A model generated the notes under the pieces. The model saw only the letters and a program-made list of their open reading frames with translations. It had not been told where the DNA came from and searched no databases. A DNA stretch of 64,000 nt, from positions 50,171 to 114,170 of the forward strand of contig JAAEAF010014921.1 in assembly GCA_011037195.1 (NCBI GenBank). Reading direction: 5' to 3'. This DNA comes from Triatoma infestans (lineage: Eukaryota > Arthropoda > Insecta > Hemiptera > Reduviidae). Made by a program: the position numbers and the translations under genes. Shown here one piece after another: positions 11,513-22,561 of the stretch; position 1 is the stretch's first letter; every line of letters starts with the position of its first letter.

Positions 11513-11616
11513 TCCCAGTGGTAGGTATTCTTTAGGGGCAGCTATATGGGCCCGAGGGGGCTTTGGATAGCGTAGGGTTTACTTCCCTCCCCTTTTGGGA
11601 ATAATAATAATAATAA
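10342..11616 (+). mobile_element. 5'-truncated LINE (RNase H type)
   Basis: The insertion is flanked by TATATGAA at 10334-10341 and 11617-11624. It ends in an (AAT)n tail. The 3' untranslated part (CAGCTATATGGGCCC, TTTGGATAGCG) matches that of 22970-23050, so both are one family. It lies 17 bp downstream of the solo LTR. Confidence 0.85.
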
Positions 11617-11739
11617 TATATGAATAACTTCGCAGATATAACTACAAATTTATTAAAAAATGTAATATTACTTATTCATTAAATTGTCTATTTATGTATT
11701 AAATTTGTAATGCACCTACTAAGTTGACAGAAAATGGTT

Positions 11740-11856
11740 GTAGCCGTTAATGAGAAAATCTCAGAAAAAAAAGAGTTCGAACTCAAAAACGTTTATTTCC
11801 GGTGAAAATACGATAATGAAAATTTGTACAGCATTTAGAAAAAGTAAAAAAAAAAA
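11740..11856 (-). mobile_element. H1 repeat, old 5' fragment
   Basis: TTTATTTCCGGTGAAAATAC and GAAAATTTGTACAGC parallel the reverse complement of the H1 5' block. The terminal AGTAAGAGAAAGT box is eroded to AGAAAAAGTAAAA. Confidence 0.55.
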
Positions 11857-12704
11857 GACGCTCTCTTAATTTGTAAACTACTTAATCATTTATTTTAAAA
11901 CTATTCATTAATTAAATTGAATTAAGTTTTGTATATTTTTTGGACAAAATTGTACACCTTAATTCTTACCATTTTTAGAATCTATTTTTAAACATCATAC
12001 ACACAATTCTCTGAGATGTTTTCTGTAATAAGGGATTAAAGGGAAGGTACACACAAGTTGTCTTGGCGCCTGACACTAAGATGAGAAATGATGGAAGTGG
12101 CTTGACAATTTATTAAGTATAAGCTTTAGTACCTTCACAAACATAACAATATTTCTCATATAAAGAGTGCCATACTTTTACTAATTTCAAAAGACATTAT
12201 TAGAAAAACATATTTAAAAATGGTTTTCTTTATTTGGTCAAATAAACCTATTTTTGAAATTAATTAGAATACTAAATTATATGATCTATGTATAAAATTA
12301 TTTAAATTTTACTATAAGTGTTTCAAATTTAGTTAGAAAAATGTGACATAGTTATCTAGATACAGTCTGCAAGTTATTTGATACCCTTAATCATAAATAA
12401 CTTATAAATATTCTCTCTTAAAAGAATTTCTTTTAAAATTCAATTTATTTATAAAAAAAAGAGTGAACAAAATTAGGGTGGTATTAATTCCATAATCAAA
12501 TATATAAAAGATTATTTTTAGAAAGTAATAAGTTAAAAAATGTTCGCTTTCTCAATTCCTTAAAAAGTTATTTCTTAAAAAAAATAGAACTTCTCAAATG
12601 TCGTATACAATTTCACTAAATATTTGCTCTTTAATAATAAGATATCGATTGAACGACAATACTAAGAAATTTTATTTAATCTTTAGGACTATCGTAATCA
12701 TAAG
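11857..12704. other. AT-rich intergenic DNA
   Basis: Nothing recognised on either strand. Confidence 0.6.
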
Positions 12705-12708
12705 AAAG

Positions 12709-13170
12709 TGTGATGGATGCAAGAAACATAGAAATATATTAATTTATAAAAAAATAAAAAATATCAAGATATGTGACAATTCCCTTGCAAAAAGGTACAC
12801 GCAGGTAGAAGAGAACAGTTATTAAAAGTTTATTAACCTTGATGGCATTATACTACCCCCTTCTCATCACAGGGGAGGAACTGAAGGAACAAAGAGAAGA
12901 CATTCTTTTCAAGACAGACTTGTTGTAGACACCAAGGAGAACACATCAGAACTGTACCAGTTTTAAGTTATAAGAGTGTATTATAAGCTTATTATTGTGA
13001 TATTTTAAAGTACTTAATTTCTCTTAGAATTTATATCTATTTTAAAAACAGTGGTACTTTCTGAATTATTCTTATTACTTCTACCTCAAAAACACCTCTA
13101 CCACAAGCCATTTTATTAAACCGCTCACGCCATAAGCCACTACAAATACACTCCACACCAAATCATTTCA
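12709..13170. mobile_element. Solo LTR-like element, family LTR-2 (462 bp)
   Basis: Starts TGTGATGGATGC and ends CATTTCA, with AAAG on both sides (12705-12708 and 13171-13174). A second copy at 59978-60477 has the same ends and a TAGC duplication. The copies share AAAAGGTACACGCAGGTAGAAGA-type blocks and the end CCGCTCACGCCATAAGC. TG...CA ends and 4-bp duplications point to a solo LTR. No coding or promoter motif decides the orientation. Confidence 0.75.
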
Positions 13171-13379
13171 AAAGCTATATTTTCTGAAGACTATTTTTTC
13201 AATCAAATAATAAATAAGAAATTCCTTGTTTTAATAACTTTTTAATTAAATTCATTTTTAAAAAAAATTAACAGTTGAAGTTTTAATTTTTGTGTCATTT
13301 CCATATCACATATAATGGGAGAATAAGATGGGAGAGAATTTTGGTCTCGATTGATGAAATAAGAAGACTTTGTTAACAC

Positions 13380-13611
13380 TGGTTAACTGGTATATAATAA
13401 AGTGGACACAGTTTGCCTGGACTTTACTATAGAGAATGGTTAAGGTAGAGTGGTATGAGAATGATACGTAGTGACTGGCGAGATTTGTACTCTAGTGAAC
13501 TATATATCTCTGGACTGTCCGTTGCTGTATTTATCTAGTTTCTCCCATTCCAGTCCGAGAGAGTGGTTGGGTTCGTTTCTCTTCTTTCTACTCTCTTTGG
13601 TTGCTGTTACA
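13380..13611 (+). mobile_element. LTR-3 fragment (right end)
   Basis: Aligns with 39945-40170: GCCTGGACTTT, GGTAGAGTGG, GACACGTAG/GATACGTAG, TCTGGACTGTCC, CCAGTCCGAGAGAGT and the end TTGGTTGCTGTTACA. The AT-rich segment before CCAGTCCGAGAGAGT is the place for a core promoter, as in LTR-1 and LTR-4. The left end and target duplication could not be placed. Confidence 0.6.
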
Positions 13612-14049
13612 TCATATGCCAAGAAAAAGGGCTCTTAACCGCTTCCAAACTGAGCGGCATCACAATTAATCTTCACCTATTATAAAATATCAAAAGCTTT
13701 GTTCTCTAACGCTGATTAAAGAAGCCAACGGAGTAGCCGAGCTGCCTTCGAGAATGTAAATTATCTTTGGCAAGCCTCTCAAACAAAATTCCCAAAAATT
13801 ATCATTCTCTTCGATAAAGATAAATTACGCGACCCCTTACAAAAGAAATCAGAATAAATGGAGAAAATAAGAAGAAGAATTAAAACAATCTCGTGTGAAA
13901 CACTCCCACGACTATCTCTAACTCCTGTTAGTACAAATATATAATATATATACAATTACAAATTTTCAATAAACTAAATCATGTATTTTGATATATTTAT
14001 CCTAACATAAATACAGAGACAGTCGGGTGGGGGGGGTCTATCTATTAAT

Positions 14050-14286
14050 TGTATGGTTGGTTCCGCAGAGCTGGAAAGCATCAGAGACATTTTCGTGATA
14101 GCCTGCTTCTTTTTGTGGTCATTGACCGGAATCGGACCGGATTTCCGATTTGCGGAACTGAATTTGCTCTGTGCAAGTCTGTGTTATGACACTGTTCGAC
14201 AAACGCATCCTAAAGATGGACGAATGCCCGAAACCGGTTGATGACCTCAAAAAGAAGCAGGCTATCATGGAAAATATCTCTGATAC
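14050..14286 (-). mobile_element. Palindromic ribozyme-bearing element, decayed copy
   Basis: Flanked by a 12-bp duplication CTATCTATTAAT (14038-14049 and 14287-14298). The single-copy tail GCAGAGCTGGAAAGCATC is at the left, so it is the reverse orientation of the copy at 57044-57322. The two arms share CAGAGACATTTTC/GAAAATATCTCTG and TAGCCTGCTTC/GAAGCAGGCTA at their outer ends, but the inner arms have diverged. It has no coding capacity. Confidence 0.8.
14206..14243 (+). ncRNA. Hammerhead-like motif, probably inactive
   Basis: CATC (helix I) is followed by CTAAAGA, GGACGAATGCCC, GAAACCGGTT and GATG (helix I partner). The core position that is G in CUGANGA is A here. Helix II keeps only part of its pairing, and the cleavage triplet would be GUU. 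It corresponds to the intact motif at 57217-57254. Loss of the core G should abolish catalysis; this is inference from hammerhead rules. Confidence 0.5.
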
Positions 14287-14888
14287 CTATCTATTAATCT
14301 TGGCAGGTAGACAAATAATTATATTCTAGCCCAGTAGAGCACTCACAAAATATTGTATCAACTGCATATAATATTTGAAATTTAACCGCCACATAATTAT
14401 TCCACCTAACTTTTCCTATCTATGGAGTTAGTATAACTTAAGTTTAAAGGAAATCAAACAAAGACGTAATCGAGAAAATTCCAAAGAAACTCAATCTATT
14501 TTGTAAAGTCAAACTTCCGGTTAACCAGTTTTCTTTGTGAATTCCGAGCAATACTTCTAATATAAATTAAATTATATAAGTGGTAACCCCAACATTGTAT
14601 GGAAGTGGAACTTTATAAGGAAGCTTGACGTTACGGTTCTCCTAGAGTCCCCCCCCCCCTCCAAAATCAATTTTCCTGGGAAATTGTTTCAAATAAAAGT
14701 CATAGGTTTAAAGAAAATCGCGAGAAAATGAATAACTTACAGTAAAGCTGCGCTTCCAGATTTTACCTTAAACCTTCGTGTCTGATACGTTTTAGTGCCT
14801 AAACGGAAATGACATCCTGCGATTTTTCATTTTTTGAGTTAACCTTCAATTACATACAGTGACCCACATAAATGCAAACTAATTGCTA

Positions 14889-15121
14889 GGGAAGAGATTA
14901 GCTCAGTGGTAGCGCGCCGGACTACCAAAGCGGAGATCACGGGTGCAATCCAGCCGTGCTGCCCTTAGATTTTCTCTTCCAAGGACCCTCTCTACAGCTC
15001 ACTGTCCGGTGATGGGCAGTGTTGTCTGTAATGAGAGAACACTGTTCGGAGGCCGGCAGTGAACTGAGAAGGCTCCGGGTGCAAATGACCACAAATGTTA
15101 AGACGCCTTAAAAAAAAAAAA
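14889..15121 (+). mobile_element. SINE_A, full-length copy
   Basis: Head GGGAAGAGATTAGCTCAGTG and GTAGCGCGCCGGACTACC with A box. The B box is decayed (CGGGTGCAATCC near 14940). The body has CTACAGCTCACTGTCCGG, GTGTTGTCTGTAATGAGAGA and GAGAAGGCTCCGGGTGC. The tail AAGACGCCTTAAAAA ends in an A15 run. This is one of the better copies for the family outline (about 230 bp). Confidence 0.85.
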
Positions 15122-15232
15122 AAATTATTATACTCAGGAGACCTCAATACTTGTATTTTCGGTGAACTGAACCCAGTTTCGAAAATCTGGCAATATTGCA
15201 ATACTCCCTCTTACTAGACTAAGTAAAAATAA

Positions 15233-16506
15233 TCACGGCTATTCTCTGATAAGTGCAAGGTAAAATCAACAAATACAGGAATTTTTGAAGGTAAAATCAA
15301 CAAATACATAAATATACTTGCAAAACAAAAATATTTTAAATGTTGCCACAGTTCAAGGACAAATTTCCGCAATAAAAAAGCGGATTTTATGTGCTTCGAT
15401 GCAGGTATGGCAGATAGGGCACACAGGACGTATCAAGAGATTAATCATAAGCGCCTTAAAGAAGACTTGTACTCACTATGTCATGATGCATGGAATAGTT
15501 TTTTCTTTCCTATGCCCTGACTTCGGCTATTCAGCCATTCTGCATCGCGCGGCTCAGTATACAAGAACTTCGGACGCGCTGGCGATTTGTTTTTCGTTTA
15601 GTTGGATATCCAGGGGACACGTAAGAAGAATCTCGGACACGAACAACTTCATCCCCCAAACTTGAGAATAGTAAAGTCTATAGTTGAGGAATATTAGACT
15701 TAAAAAGGGCAAAGATAATTTTTGTGGACACTAATGTGCATAGCATAAGAATTACTATGAACGGATTACAAGAAAAAAGAGCAAAAAGTGAAAAAAAAAA
15801 CAAAACTTATTTCTACAATAAAAGCCAGGCTGTGAACCATTAGCGACAAAGAAGTGGGAAAGTAATCTTAAGTCCTCATCATACTGCAGCTGCACGAGGC
15901 ACACAAAATAAAAGGAGAGTTTAAGCCACACCTCACTACTTTATGACCTAACTAATCTTAAAAGTATTGGTCCAAAACTTAAACCACGAAATACACTGAG
16001 GAATGTCGGTTTGTACTGATGGTGTTTCAAGTAGCGATTTGCATGACGATGATCTCGCGAAAGACTGAAAATTCATATTATATTGGCTAAGTAGTTTAGA
16101 GGAAGGATTATAATAAGATGACTTTTAACAGCCAAAGAATTTTTCGAAGACTTACAGCTATTTAACATGCAGCCCATAATAAACTCTTTTTTCCCAAGGA
16201 ACTAGTGCATTTAAAGCGCATTATTAGAATTTCTTACGACCTTAAACCTTCATCGTTACGACCTATGTATCGTTTCATAAACTAGTTTCTCATAATTCCA
16301 TTTAATTAGCTTGTACAATTGAATGTCAATGGTTTTCGCTTTCTTTGTTAAACATTTAACAAAGATAGGTGTGTCAAGGTATAATATTACAAGTAACTCT
16401 ATCAATAGTTTTTAAGAAATCTAAGGAGAGAATATTTTCTCTAAAGAAAATAGTTTCTTTAGTTTCTAATGTTAGAGCATATATTTTGTAGTTTTATATA
16501 TCAGAG
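15233..16506. other. Intergenic DNA, no recognised gene
   Basis: A 115-codon forward frame (15318-15665) has mixed composition and no recognisable motif. The rest is AT-rich. I see no repeat family or RNA motif. Confidence 0.5.
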
Positions 16507-16663
16507 TGCATTTTTACTTTCTCTTACTCGTATTAAGAGGAAGTATTGTAATCGTGTCAAATTTTCGATATCAAGTTTTCACCAAAAATATCAGTTTTGA
16601 GGTCCCCTGAGTCCCAAAAAGTGGTTTTTAGAAAATGGTCTCCGTGTGTGTGTGTATGTATGT
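16507..16663 (+). mobile_element. H1 repeat, 5' part of a split copy
   Basis: Starts TTTTACTTTCTCTTACTCGT and runs through ATTGTAATCGTGTCAAATTT, CCAAAAAGTGGTTTTTAG and a GT-rich run, where it is cut by an LTR. The remainder resumes at about 18474. Confidence 0.85.
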
Positions 16664-17161
16664 GTAATAGCAAGCAGAGAGAAGACAGGCCCTCTCTGGT
16701 ACTCTCTGACTTAAGCAGGCTAGAATGGGGGAACCTGTGTATATAAGCCAGTGGGAATCTATCTAGATCTATCTATCAGATTCAACCATGATGTAATGGT
16801 ACCGCAAAGATAATGTAACCACAGCAGAGAGAATAGAGAGAAGACAGGCACTCTCTGGTTAACAGAGACTACTCTCTGACTTAAGCAGGCTAGAGTGAGA
16901 GAACCTAGATCATAGAACCTAGAATATAAGCCAGTGGGAATCTATCTAGATCGATCTATCAGATTCAACCAGGCATCGCACGTGTCATATCTCTACTCCC
17001 ACCTTTTATTCTATCAGTTTCATTATAAAGTCCAGTGCAGATGGAATAGCAAGCAAAGAGAAGACAGGCCCTCTCTGGAACTCTCTGACTTAAGCAGGCT
17101 AGAGTAGGAGAACCTGTGGGAATCTATCTAGATCTATCATCTATCAGATTCAACCAGACAT

Positions 17162-18312
17162 TACAGGTTATTGTATTCAAAAGTATGTTCATTAAATCTA
17201 CAGGTCCTAACCGGAAACTACTGGCAGCGGAAAAAATCTCCTCCCTTAACCATTAGTTTTATTGATACTCATTCCTATCAGAATTTGGTGAATTCCTCAT
17301 GGATCTTACCAAGATATGAAATCAATTATTCTTGTTATATAAACCAGATTTGCATTTTCTATTCCAAATCTCAAATAAATCAATCGTTTACGGACGGTTC
17401 AAAAAATAGCATGGGGTGTGGTGCGGCATTTTACGACCCACAGAACCAATATAAAGCAATGTACAAGTTACCTTCATTTTGTACCATATTTTTAGTAGAG
17501 CTAATAGCTATTTATAAAGCCCTTATGTATGCAGACACTTTGCAGAACATTAATAATTTAATAATTATTTCAGATAGTCAAAGTAGTCTATTATACTTAC
17601 AAAATTTTGCTAGTAACAAGAAAGATAATTATATTGGTTTGAGAATAATAGAAATGATTAGAAAAATAGAAGATAAATATATAGGAGTAAAGATGGGATG
17701 GGTAAAGGGACACGATGGTGTGAAGGGAAACGAAGTTGCGGATTGTCTGGCTAAAAAAGCGGTTATGGAAGGAGATACTATTGATATGAAGTTTCCACAT
17801 AGAGAATTTTATCCTAAAATTAAACAAAACGTATGGCAAGGAATGCAAGAGGAAAGTAAAAAGGGTCAATTTTACAAAAAAATAAATAACAGGATAAGCG
17901 ATAGACCGTGGTATAAAGGTGAAGATTTAAAGAAGAACTTTTATCGAATAATAAACCGTTTGAGAACCAACCACGGCTTGTGTGCAGCGTATCTCCATAG
18001 AATTGGGATATTTAATAATGACAAATGTGCAACATGCAATGAAAAAGAGACTTTGGAACATATTTTAATGACCTGCAGAAAATACAAAAATGAAAGAAGA
18101 ATTCTATTCCACGAAATAACTCCTTATATCGAGCATCCATTCAATTATGTTTTAATATTATCAACCGCAAATAGAGAAATGTATAAGAATATAGTAAAAT
18201 TTATAAAAAGTATTAAAATAAAAATTTAGTAGGAAAATTGTTTAGTTGAAAATTTAAACATTAGTTGGCTATGGCTTCGACTGCTAAGGCCATTAAAAAA
18301 AAAAAAAAAAAA
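17162..18312 (+). mobile_element. 5'-truncated LINE inserted in LTR-4
   Basis: Flanked by CAGACAT at 17155-17161 and 18313-18319. It ends in a poly(A) run at 18295-18312. The LTR sequence continues on both sides, so the LINE is the younger insertion. Confidence 0.8.
17171..18229 (+). pseudogene. LINE ORF2 C-terminus with RNase H and zinc finger
   Basis: A 352-codon open frame that is the tail of ORF2. RNase H is well preserved: FTDGSKNSMGCGAAF near 73-87, VELIAIYKAL near 109, SDSQSSLLYL near 134, WVKGHDGVKGNEVADCLAKK near 176-195. All four acidic positions of the family (D, E, D, D) can be assigned. The C-terminal finger CATCNEKETLEHILMTC is near 286-302. No endonuclease or RT core is present, so it cannot move on its own. 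An I-like clade is likely. The frame is intact from first to last codon, which suggests a recent insertion. Confidence 0.85.
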
Positions 18313-18473
18313 CAGACATCGCATCGTGTCATAACTCTACTCCCACCTTTTTATAAAGTCCAGTGCAGTTTGTGTAACTTACAGCTACATTATATTAGTG
18401 TCTTCATATCTCGTTCATTCAATCAAACCTAATTTCTCTCCTCATCAACTCCATTTATATATGTATGTGAACA

Positions 18474-19034
18474 GCATAACTCAAAAACGAAAAATCGTAG
18501 AAAGTTGAAACTTGATATACCGTTTAGGATCCGACAGTAGGTTATCTATCAAAATTCCTCAACCGGAAGTACTACTTTACTTAGTTTTTTTTATTTTTTA
18601 CTTTTTTGCGATTTTTCTCAAAAACGGTTCCAACGATATTCTTTAAACTTGATATATCAACTATACATATAAAGTGCTACAACTTTTATTTGAAACATTT
18701 CTTCGGGAAAATTGATTTAAGGGTACTTTTGGGGGAGTGGTGGGGGGTTACGATTCCTTTGAAAGTGCTAGTTCAGTTTATTACATACACACAATTCTAT
18801 CACCTAAAGAAATTATTAATTAAAATGAAATATGTTGTTGAAATTCCAAGTTTCGAGAAAATTAGTAAACCGGAAGTGTGTTTTTACTGAAGTTTTTTTA
18901 GTTTTTGTGGTTTTCTCCATTAAAACACCGATGAATTGCATTAAATTTTGCAAACTAACTATAAAGTTTATCAATTACAATTTTGGAAAACTGGAATAAG
19001 AGAAAGTTGTGTGAGTGTTTCACACCAGATTTTT
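18474..19034 (+). mobile_element. H1 repeat, 3' part of the split copy
   Basis: Continues 16663 with AACAGCATAACTCAAAAACG, AAGTTGAAACTTGATATACC, CTCAACCGGAAGTAC and one internal unit. It ends with TAAGAGAAAGTTGTGTGAGT and the TTTCACACCAG hairpin. Confidence 0.85.
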
Positions 19035-20377
19035 TTAAATTTACATAGTTTATACGTAGTTTATTTAATGTGGTTTATTAGCAATATTTACAACTGTTTA
19101 AATTTCCATTTAATACGTTTCAATTTTGTTATATATTAAACACTTTTATTTATTAATTTCTTTATTATTGTTATTTCCTTTCTTTAGAATATATTTTTTT
19201 ATTATCTAATTTACTTCCATAATCTTTGTATAAACCCTGAAGAAGGCAAAAAAATTTGCTGAAACTTCGGTAAAAATTTGAAAAAGTTTGTTTTTTTTGA
19301 CCGAAGAACCTCAACATCAAGTTTACAATATAAAATACAGTGGGGTCATAAAGAACATCAAACGTTTGTAATATATATTATAATATGTAATTGTGCGAGA
19401 TCTGAGACAGCAGGAAGCTGAGTGGCGGGGGGGCACCTATAAGCAGGTCGCAGACCCCCCCCCCTTGTGGTAAGCATATAATAATGCCCTTTTGGTATAT
19501 AAATTATTACAGTAAACTATTACATGGGCTGAAGTTTGTGACAGGCAGATAAACCAAAGCTATGCCTCAGCTTTGTGAGAACAATGCCACTGCGATATCT
19601 ATAAATTAGGACATTAATATTTCACTCAACAATATCATTTTCTTATCGCTTTAAAAATCAATCATCAAATTCTAATATATATTTTTTTGTTGTATGTTTT
19701 TAACTAAATTTAGCAATATTTAAATGTAAATTAGTAGAAATGATTTAAAAAAAAAAATCTGGTTTAAAATATTTACCTATAATATTTTCACTTCTGCAAT
19801 TTACGTAATTATATAAATTATCAATCTTCTTCAAACTTGGAATTTTTAGTAATCATACATATGTATCGTTTATTATTTTTGTTAAAGGTAAACATTGCGT
19901 TAGGTCCATTGTGCTAATCGGTGCCCGATTAAGGACATCTCAACTTACAGGAGAGAGGTTATTAGCGAATTTTGTAACCATTTTATTTGAGAGTTTGCCT
20001 AAGTAATCAAAGAATTTGGGAAAGTTTGATGGGAGCATACATCCTCTTCCAATACCAGGTAAGCCAAAACCCAGGCTTCTAACCATTCTCTGGTTTATAT
20101 CGTTACAGTTGTAGTGGAATCGTTTATTGTGATTCTTATGGTATGTAGTAGATGTCTTGAAGAGGGCGGAAGTTAGTTTAGAGATTTTTGGAAGTTAGTG
20201 CTCGAATTATTAAAACGGAATTTACAAAAATAGACTGTATTTGTACAACAATTTAAACGTGAGTAATAGTAACTATTAACAAAAAATACTTAGAAATAAA
20301 TAGGAGATAAATAACTAACAATTTAGAATGATTAAAATAAATAAACTAAGATGCACAACTAAGGAAATGAGTATAAA
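19035..20377. other. Intergenic DNA with one ribozyme-like motif
   Basis: Mostly AT-rich. At 19237-19272 lies a hammerhead-like string CTGAAGA...TTTGCT GAAACTTCGGTA with a possible UUCG-capped helix III. No helix I pairing is visible, and a CTTCGGT/ACCGAAG hairpin overlaps it. A G-run/C-run pair lies at 19425-19466. Nothing else recognised. Confidence 0.4.
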
Positions 20378-20868
20378 TAAAAACTGTATAGGGACGCGGA
20401 ACTGCTGCTCGTATATGATAATCTACTGACGTGCTGAAGTATAATCATCCCCTCTTCCAATGGGGCGAGGTTTATATCAGTGTTAGCAACACTCACACCA
20501 AGACATCTGTCCTTGTGTGCGACATTGTGCGACCTTGGTTAGTTCGGTGACCAGCGATTTAGGTCAGTGGCCAGCTTATCGGTGCTTGCTTTGATGTAAA
20601 GTATTAACCTTTGGTTTTGTTTGAACCTGTATAGGGACGCGGAACTGTTGCTCGTATATGATAATCTACTGACGTGCTGAAGTATAATCATCCCCTCTTC
20701 CAATGGGGCGAGGATATCAGTGTTAGCAACACTCTCACCAAGACATCTGTCCTAGTGTGCGACCTTGGTTAGTTCGGTGACCAGCGATTTAGGTCAGTGG
20801 CCAGCCTTAGCGGTGCTTGCTTTGATGTAATGCATCGACCCTTGGTTTTGTTTGTTTGGCCGCGGCCT
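20378..20868 (+). repeat. Direct tandem duplication of ~250 bp
   Basis: Unit 1 starts CTGTATAGGGACGCGGAACT at 20384. Unit 2 starts with the same 20 bases at 20627. Both contain GATAATCTACTGACGTGCTG, CCCCTCTTCCAATGGGGCGA, CAGTGTTAGCAACACTC and GGTGCTTGCTTTGATGTAA. Two short hairpins, TCCAATGGGG and GTGTTAGCAACAC, lie in each unit. Unit 2 lacks a GTGCGACATT repeat. No protein signature. Confidence 0.85.
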
Positions 20869-21199
20869 TGTCTTGAAGACAGCAGCCGGCTAGGCCACTA
20901 GTTATAAATTATTCTTTCTTTTTGTTGTGTTGTGAAGGTTTGACATTGCTATGATCTTGCCATGTCATTACACAGTCTGTCCAGGAAGGTAACTGGCTGG
21001 AATCTCTTCCATCACAACAGAGAATAGTTACTAATAGTTACTATGTCCTGCCACCTACTGGGTGTTCCCTAAATCTGCAATCACCGACGAAGAAACTCCT
21101 AGGCATCATTTAGATTTGCTCAGGCTACTGCATGCAATAGATTTTTTTCCTGTCTTAACTGCCCAAACAGTGGTTAGCCTAACTTCTGGAATAATAATA
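20869..21199. other. Intergenic DNA ending in (AAT)n
   Basis: Nothing certain. The AATAATAATAAT at 21190 could be a LINE tail like that at 11600, but no coding remnant was found. Confidence 0.4.
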
Positions 21200-21655
21200 A
21201 TTTAGCGAAGACGCACTTCTGAGTCAAGTGATTTTATTCAAACTTGGAATTTTGTTTACTTTCACATTTAATTATTCTTTTTTAAAAAATTAAATTGATG
21301 TTAGAATCTATAATGTACCCAATTAGCACTATTTAGGAAAGCCTAAATTGCCTCTTTCCCAGATGTTTATTTCCGGAAAAGGATTTTCAATAATAGGAAT
21401 AGACTTAGATGTATGTTGTGCGTATTTAAAGATTAAAGAAAATCGTTGAAACTGATTTATAGAAAATGCAAAAAAAAACAAACTAAAAATCCAATACAAG
21501 TACTACCGGGCGACAGATTTTGTTCAGAACTTTATTGTCAAGTCACCAGGTAGCACCTTAATAAAATATCAAGTTTGCAATTTACTATGATTTTTCATTT
21601 CCAGTGAAAATCAAACAAAAATGCAATATTTCCACTTACAGCAATAAAAGTAAGT
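21200..21655 (-). mobile_element. H1 repeat, old reverse copy
   Basis: GACGCACTTCTGAGTCAAGT, TTTCCGGAAAAGGATTTTCA, AAAGAAAATCGTTGAAAC, AGTACTACCGGGCGACAG and ATATCAAGTTTGCAATTTAC follow H1 block order on the reverse strand, with many substitutions. Both terminal boxes are poorly preserved. Confidence 0.55.
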
Positions 21656-22487
21656 AAAAAAGTTGAAATAGGAGAAGAATTCTTTTCTTTTTTGTGTGTT
21701 GAAATTAGAAAATTCATACTTGATTAATTTCCTTAATGACCTTCTTTTGTTTCAAACTTTATTACTTAACAAACTACTTCATAACTCGATTTTCTAATTA
21801 CCATTAAGAAATTGATCAGGTCATTCAAATTAATATACTTTATCCTACAGTCGTAAGAGGATTAAAAAAACAAACAAACAAACAAACTAAAAATTATACA
21901 GAAATTGGAATATAAACTTTTTAACTGAATAAAAGAATATTTTTAAACTATTTTCCCCTCAGGCTAGTGATATTGTCACCTACACGAAATGAATATTAAT
22001 GTGCAGAAAACAGGGGGGCGCGGCACGTACCCAAATGTCTTGCTGCTATCTCTTTTTTTTGGTAGATAAGACATTTTGGGAGCTGTAAAAACTCCTATCC
22101 CGTTTAAGTGCCTCAAATAGTCCTGGTCCAATATATAACCTATAATAAAGACGTAGTAATATGATGAGATAAGGTAGAAATGGGGACTCTATTGATTTGG
22201 TTGATAGAAGGGGACAGCATATCCTTTTTATTTATTTATAGGTATTGTGCAGCTCCTATTGGTGCCGCTAGGAGATATCTCAACCAAGCCTAATTTGCGC
22301 TGCGAAATATCTAAATCTGAGAAGATTTGAGGAAGGATACCTCCTTTGTCCAATACTCGATATGTGCCCGAGACTTCTGAACCTACTCTGAATGAGAGCA
22401 TCGCAATACGTTAGAACATTGAGAGCCTCTCCTACCTCTCCACTGAATGAATCTGCATGTGCTAGCAATTCTAGGCCAGCTATTCGA

Positions 22488-22491
<4 letters not shown>
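21656..22491. other. Intergenic DNA
   Basis: Nothing recognised. A less AT-rich patch at 22260-22470 has short open frames on both strands, without a known motif. Confidence 0.5.

Positions 22492-22519
<28 letters not shown>
22492..22519. repeat. (GT)n microsatellite
   Basis: A run of about 12 GT units. A shorter GT-rich stretch and (AAT)4 follow. Confidence 0.85.
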
Positions 22520-22561
22520 GTATGTTTGTTTGTGTGTGTACGATAATAATAATAATAAAGC

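Larger units (their letters stand above)
13888..15232 (-). mobile_element. H1 repeat, reverse, with two nested insertions
   Basis: The 3' end lies at 13888 (CTCGTGTGAAACACTCCCACGA) and the 5' end at about 15232 (CTCCCTCTTACTAGACTAAG). Between them the CGCGAGAAAATGAATAAC, CTTCCGGTTAAC and CCTGGGAAATTG blocks follow the H1 order. A palindromic element is inserted at 14050-14286 and a SINE_A at 14889-15121, so this copy is older than both. Confidence 0.75.
16664..18472 (-). mobile_element. LTR-4, reverse, with triplicated promoter block and nested LINE
   Basis: On the reverse strand the end TTGCTATTACA matches TTGCCGTTACA of the forward LTR at 56150-56451. The distal part (18313-18450) matches 56185-56310: ACGAGATATGAAGACACTA, CACAAACTGCA and GACACGATGCGATGT. 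The block holding AGGCTAGA...GCCAGTGGGAATCTATC occurs three times (about 16667-16790, 16835-16970 and 17043-17160), a local tandem rearrangement. The TATA-like CTTATATAC (reverse) sits in the block. A LINE interrupts the element at 17162-18312. The left target duplication is unclear because it lies in the GT run of H1. Confidence 0.65.

Noticed and set aside
15318..15665. A 115-codon forward reading frame as a host gene
   Set aside because: No recognisable motif, no promoter or splice context that decides it, and composition close to its surroundings.
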